64,000 nucleotides of DNA from Codonopsis lanceolata (Eukaryota > Streptophyta > Magnoliopsida > Asterales > Campanulaceae), in contig CM028377.1 of assembly GCA_013146195.2 (NCBI GenBank), positions 20,796,796-20,860,795 on the forward strand, written 5' to 3'. Both the position numbers and the translations under genes were made by a program. This document shows, piece by piece, positions 59,945 to 64,000 of this stretch. The stretch's first letter is position 1; each line of letters opens with the position of its first letter. The notes under the pieces are model-generated. The model saw only the letters and a program-made list of their open reading frames with translations. It had not been told where the DNA came from and made no database searches.

Positions 59945-60659
59945 AAAGAAGAAACATATATATTAATAAAATTCTAATATGAAAATGTATTTAAAACATA
60001 ATAATTATTACATGGTGGAGTAAAAGTCAAAAGCTATTGCTACTGCTAGCAGAAAATACATAATACAGAGATAACAAACGAAAATATGAAAATCGTTTTG
60101 AAAGTATTCACCAACACAAACCAATATGGTGTACGCAATAACTAGTATGATAATAATCATCAACATTGAGTTAAACATATTGTAGAAGTGGATATGATAT
60201 TGAGAGTTTGTAAGGAGGTAGTAAAAATGTGAGTGAAGAATTGAGATGTTGGTGTATTTATGAAATAAAAGTGACTGTTCCACACAAGATCACAATTATT
60301 ATGTGTAAATGTAAATCTTATTAGGGGTAATACGTTGATCACAAATAAAATAACTTTGTATATTATTATTATTGTTCTACACAGAATCACAATTATTTAT
60401 TTATTTATTTATAAATATTCAATTTATAACTTGGGATTATTTCCGCTCAAGTATCAACGAACATATATATTATGCGTTAAATAATAAATTATTATTTCGT
60501 CATCTCACCATATATTATCGACGGTGGCTCAACCAACCTTTTCTTAATAATGGTGATATACGATATAAATTAAGGTAAGACAGTAACATAAAATAAAATA
60601 TATAGGCAGAAAATTTTACCGATGGGAATGTTAAGAATAGATCGATCGTGCAGATAACG
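59945..60659 (-). other. Copia 5' untranslated region and primer site
   Basis: Non-coding region between the 5' LTR and gag. The bases abutting the LTR on the minus strand (cgttatctgcacgatcg) do not look like the usual initiator-Met site, so the primer is uncertain. ORFs here are AT-rich. Confidence 0.5.
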
Positions 60660-60930
60660 TGTTATAAAATAACCACATAATGAAACTGCTGACAAACAAG
60701 AACAAAATGATATATTAGAGAGAGAGAAAAAAAGAGAGAAAGCATTTGCTTTTCAGCTGAAGAGGTGTATATTAACTTTAAACTGCTCGGTATTTATAGA
60801 CGAGCATCACACATACAATCATATATTTACACTGTTGTTTTGCACCACACTTCTGACAATCACTCCCTGCTTTTGAACAATTGTTGGTAAAGGTGATAGT
60901 GACAGTGCTACTGTCCATTATTTCATAACA
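60660..60930 (-). repeat. Copia 5' LTR
   Basis: Same tips as the 3' LTR (TGTTATAAAA, TTTCATAACA). Right target-site copy GTTTA is at 60931-60935. Confidence 0.9.
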
Positions 60931-61043
60931 GTTTACAATTTTTATAACCTTTTAGTTTTTCCTTCCATTTGTGTTGTAAACATTTTGGTTGTGCAGTTAT
61001 GCTTAAGTATTTTTGTTTTTTAACCAACTCCAATAACATGATA

Positions 61044-61150
61044 CTCCCTCCGTTCCAGGCAAAGAGTCAACTATTCCATTTTGGGATGTTCCACATAAAT
61101 AGTCAACTTTCAACATTAAGACATATAAGTGTCATTTTATTACTAACTAA
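61044..61150. mobile_element. Truncated Stowaway-like MITE
   Basis: Begins CTCCCTCCGTTCC after TA and continues with text similar to the ends near 30500, but no right end is found. A possible right fragment (atggaaggag) is at about 61731-61740. Confidence 0.5.
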
Positions 61151-61401
61151 ATTCTGAGCCCAGCGCCAGTTTGGGACTTGATCAATATACAGAGTACACA
61201 ATGTGAGAATAAATTAATATTTATTTAGGATTTTGTAGGGATTAGGCGTGTATAAACCCAAATAAATCAGAGGGAAGAAGAGGTTGTTCGCACCCTTGAA
61301 AACCCAAATAAATCACAGCCATAAGATATCGTTAAAAAATTAAATCCTGACCTCTGAATAGCCCTAGTCAATTGCATATGTACGAACCTAGTTGTTTTAT
61401 A

Positions 61402-61659
61402 CTCCCTCCGTTTTCAAAATATTGTCTACTTTGACTTGACATACCATTTAAGAAAAAGTAATTGATGGTATTATAAATATTGATGAAATGTGTGGTTTCC
61501 TTTAATGTCCTTGATTACGTGGCCATAATTAAAGTATGTAGAAAAAGTAAAGGCAAAGTGGTAAAAGTGTTTTCTTAAAAAGGAAAGTTTTGAAAGAAGA
61601 CAATTATTTAAGAATTGACGAAAAAGGAAAGGTGAACGATAATTTGAAAACGAATGGAG
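61402..61659. mobile_element. Stowaway-like MITE
   Basis: Starts CTCCCTCCGTTTTC, ends CGAATGGAG, TA on both sides. Same family as 9221-9479. ORF 61471-61728 lies across it. Confidence 0.72.
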
Positions 61660-62535
61660 TAATATAGATGGGCTACTAAAAGTCATTTTCTTAAAAAGTT
61701 TGATTTTAAACGAGAACTCTTTGCACAAAATGGAAGGAGTATATCTTTTAAGTCTTAATTATTAGACTTTCAAATGTTAAATTTTTGTCTGACAATGAAC
61801 TTATGACCCTAAACCATCTCGAAAGAGTACTAATCCCATTTATTATAAAGATCAAAATTTAACATCGATCCATGTTTGTAATGTATTTGCTTAACATTTG
61901 TGATTGAGGTATCTTTGTAACCATTTCACAAACTTTGACGTTAGTCCAACTTATTTCCTCCAAATAAGTTGACCATATGGAATGTTTCTTAATCAAAATT
62001 GGGAGAGGGAACCTCTCAAGTCTCAATTCAATAGAAGTTCTCAGAATTTTTTCATCTCATGATTTAAAAGTATTTATATTATTAGCAAGTTTTAAAACTA
62101 ATAGGCTTTATATTCGGTTTTTCTTTCAACAAATATGTTGCAAATTGAAAAAATTGAGAGGAACCTCGAATTGATAGGTTTTGCCTCCATCACAGTGGTG
62201 GTTTGTATATGGTCAAATGGTACTGGAGGTCGTCTTTCAAAATATATACGATGTGAGTTTTGATTAATAAAATTGTAATTTTTAAAATAAAAATGGTGGT
62301 TTGCATTGTTCTAAAGAGGGTGAACGTGATAAATATGGATGACATGGGACCTTCATAAGTATACATTTTTCATGTCTATTATAAAAACAATTTAAATCTT
62401 GAATTAGTAATTGTTTACTTTAATAATCACCTTATATTCCAATCTTGAATTAGTAATTGTATATATATATATGTATATTTTAGGTTTAGATAGTTATGAA
62501 TAGATTGAGAGCGTTAGATTAAAGCAACATCTATA

Positions 62536-62680
62536 TCTATATTATAATAAAGCTTAGTAGTTAACTACTGGTCATGATTCATTTTTAACAAACATAACTA
62601 CTGATCAGGATTAAATCTTCTGAAAAGTTATCTACTGGCTAGGATTCGTTTTTACCAAATATAACTACGGGCCAGGATTA
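62536..62680 (+). mobile_element. Possible Helitron 5' end with tandem repeats
   Basis: TCTATATTATAATAAAG after an A resembles Helitron starts, and short tandem repeats follow. A similar start is at 63834. No CTRR end with hairpin was identified. Confidence 0.3.
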
Positions 62681-63833
62681 GCTCTCATTATCGCCCTAAT
62701 TAGTTCCCTAATTAATTCTGACAGTTGCCTTCCTATATTATTTTCTTTAATACATTCAAGTGATATTACTAGATTTCGTAAATCCTTGTAACAATATATG
62801 AGATATATGTAAATCATTAACGATAAGTTATTTCCTTTCCTTTTTTGTTCCTTTAATTCGGTTTATTTATTTTGTTGATTATGACCCTTCGATTTAAATT
62901 ATGTCTTAATTGCAATTGGCCAGTAAATAGAAGGGAAAGATAATGAGGCCTTAGGTAGCGTTGAGGAGAATGTACACAAAGAATAATTCAAGGGGGTGGT
63001 AATGGCAGAAAAAAAAATGAATACGATGGAAGAGAATGAAGTGGGGGTGCTGGAACCAAGGGGTTGAAGAAAGGAAGAAAGTAAAATAATAATATAGTAA
63101 TAGTTGATTTGAAAACTTTGACTTATAATTCCTCAAACCCAAAATAAGTTTCTTCTTCTCTTTTGTTTGTTTAATTTTCTGTGTTTAGTAAATATCATTT
63201 TCTTGATTTTCTACTTTGTCTTTCCCTTCTGTTTAAACTTTACAAATAACTTCTGTACACCTACTAGCTAAATGACATATAGTAGCAGAGTATAGTTCTT
63301 TGATTATATGTAAATACTAGACAAAGTTGTTGCATCTCGCGTTTCAAACTCAGTCATTGTTGTGAAACAAAAGCTTCTAGAAGAAGTTTAAGTTGTCGTT
63401 ATTGAGAAAAAAACAATAAAATATTGTTTCTACATGTCAAATTTCTTTTTTTCTTTAACAATATTTGATTATTGGTTTTGCTAATCTTGCTAGAGACACA
63501 TGTATGGATGCCACTTTTTTTCTTTATAAGATCTTCCTCGCTCGATTCACAGAGATATCATTATGGATGCTCAAAGCTTACCTCATATTTAAATTTCTTA
63601 GTTTTTATTTGTTGTTAGTATTTCCTTTTTGAGGTCAGTCTCATTCGTCCTCCCTCCTATAAGAGCAAGGCTAGTTGCCCATGTTTCGTTAAAAAAATTA
63701 CAAAACAAACTTTTATTTTTTTCCCACTATTGGATGATCATATTGTTTTAATTGATTACCGAGAGGTGTTCATTTTGAATACTGACACCGTCCCATACTG
63801 ACGTCGTGCCATAGGCACAAGAACAAAATCTTG

Positions 63834-64000
63834 TCTATATTATAATACAACTCAGAGTCTAATTGGTGGCCCTGATCGAATTGTGCTAAATAAAACTAAC
63901 GGTCCAGATTTATTCGTAAGTATGTGAGTTACAAATGAACCTCTCAGTTATGACTTATGAGTTATGTTTGAATTACCCCTCTATAATTACATATAAAACC
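63834..64000 (+). mobile_element. Second possible Helitron-like 5' end
   Basis: TCTATATTATAATACAACTC shares its first 14 bases with 62536. The window ends before a 3' end could be seen. Confidence 0.28.

Larger units (their letters stand above)
50296..60930 (-). mobile_element. Complete but decayed Ty1/copia retrotransposon with nested insertions
   Basis: Two similar LTRs (50296-50564 and 60660-60930) bound the element. The 5-mer GTTTA flanks both ends (50291-50295 and 60931-60935). Gene order on the minus strand is gag, protease, integrase, reverse transcriptase, RNase H, the copia order. Coding frames carry many stops. A gypsy-type element (52400-56559) and a Tourist-like MITE (58001-58301) sit inside. 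Wording such as HTQNGLAES, YVDDLNIIGT and GFPQ-like blocks suits the Ale/Retrofit-type lineage, an inference. Confidence 0.9.
61741..64000. other. AT-rich DNA, no gene recognised
   Basis: I see no domain in the ORFs at 61977-62174 and 62951-63142. At 62560-62680 a motif of about 38 bp (taactactgg..caggatt) repeats four times. Two Helitron-like starts are listed separately. Confidence 0.4.

Overview
This window reads as nuclear DNA of a flowering plant, most likely a eudicot. It is AT-rich, its genes have introns, and most of it is transposable elements: Ty1/copia, Ty3/gypsy, TRIM, PIF/Harbinger, MULE, hAT, and Stowaway- and Tourist-type MITEs. I cannot name the species from sequence alone. 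I see no rRNA, tRNA, CRISPR or bacterial gene. Layout: (1) At 2.4-7.3 kb is the only gene that looks intact. It is a minus-strand PWWP-domain gene with an RRM-like C-terminal domain, three coding exons (one only 45 nt) and a 5' leader intron; the spliced reading frame is open for 701 codons. (2) At 7.5-12.4 kb there is no gene, only several small DNA transposons, two of them hAT elements with perfect 8-bp target duplications. (3) From 12.4 to 35.3 kb is a tandem array of degraded copies of the same PWWP locus, called units B to F here. All are on the minus strand, and all carry frameshifts, stops, lost splice sites or deletions. Leader pieces, introns and downstream flanks are also repeated. 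A segment of about 11 kb (17.0-28.0 kb) recurs as 28.0-48.5 kb, and different insertions have since enlarged each copy. (4) At 37.1-42.6 kb is an inverted pair of small LTR elements (TRIM-like) bounded as one unit by a 5-bp target duplication; a gypsy-like insertion and a hAT element sit inside it. (5) At 42.8-48.4 kb is a Mutator-like element that contains a 4.3-kb PIF/Harbinger element with a dead transposase and a largely open second ORF. (6) At 50.3-60.9 kb is a complete but decayed Ty1/copia element on the minus strand with both LTRs and a matching 5-bp duplication. A 4.2-kb gypsy-type element and a 301-bp Tourist-like MITE have jumped into it. (7) At 60.9-64 kb are Stowaway MITEs and Helitron-like termini, with no gene recognised. 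Working together: the one candidate functional gene encodes a probable nuclear chromatin-associated protein. The rest is its decayed tandem relatives and mobile DNA. Target duplications and paralogous empty sites let many of the insertions be put in order.
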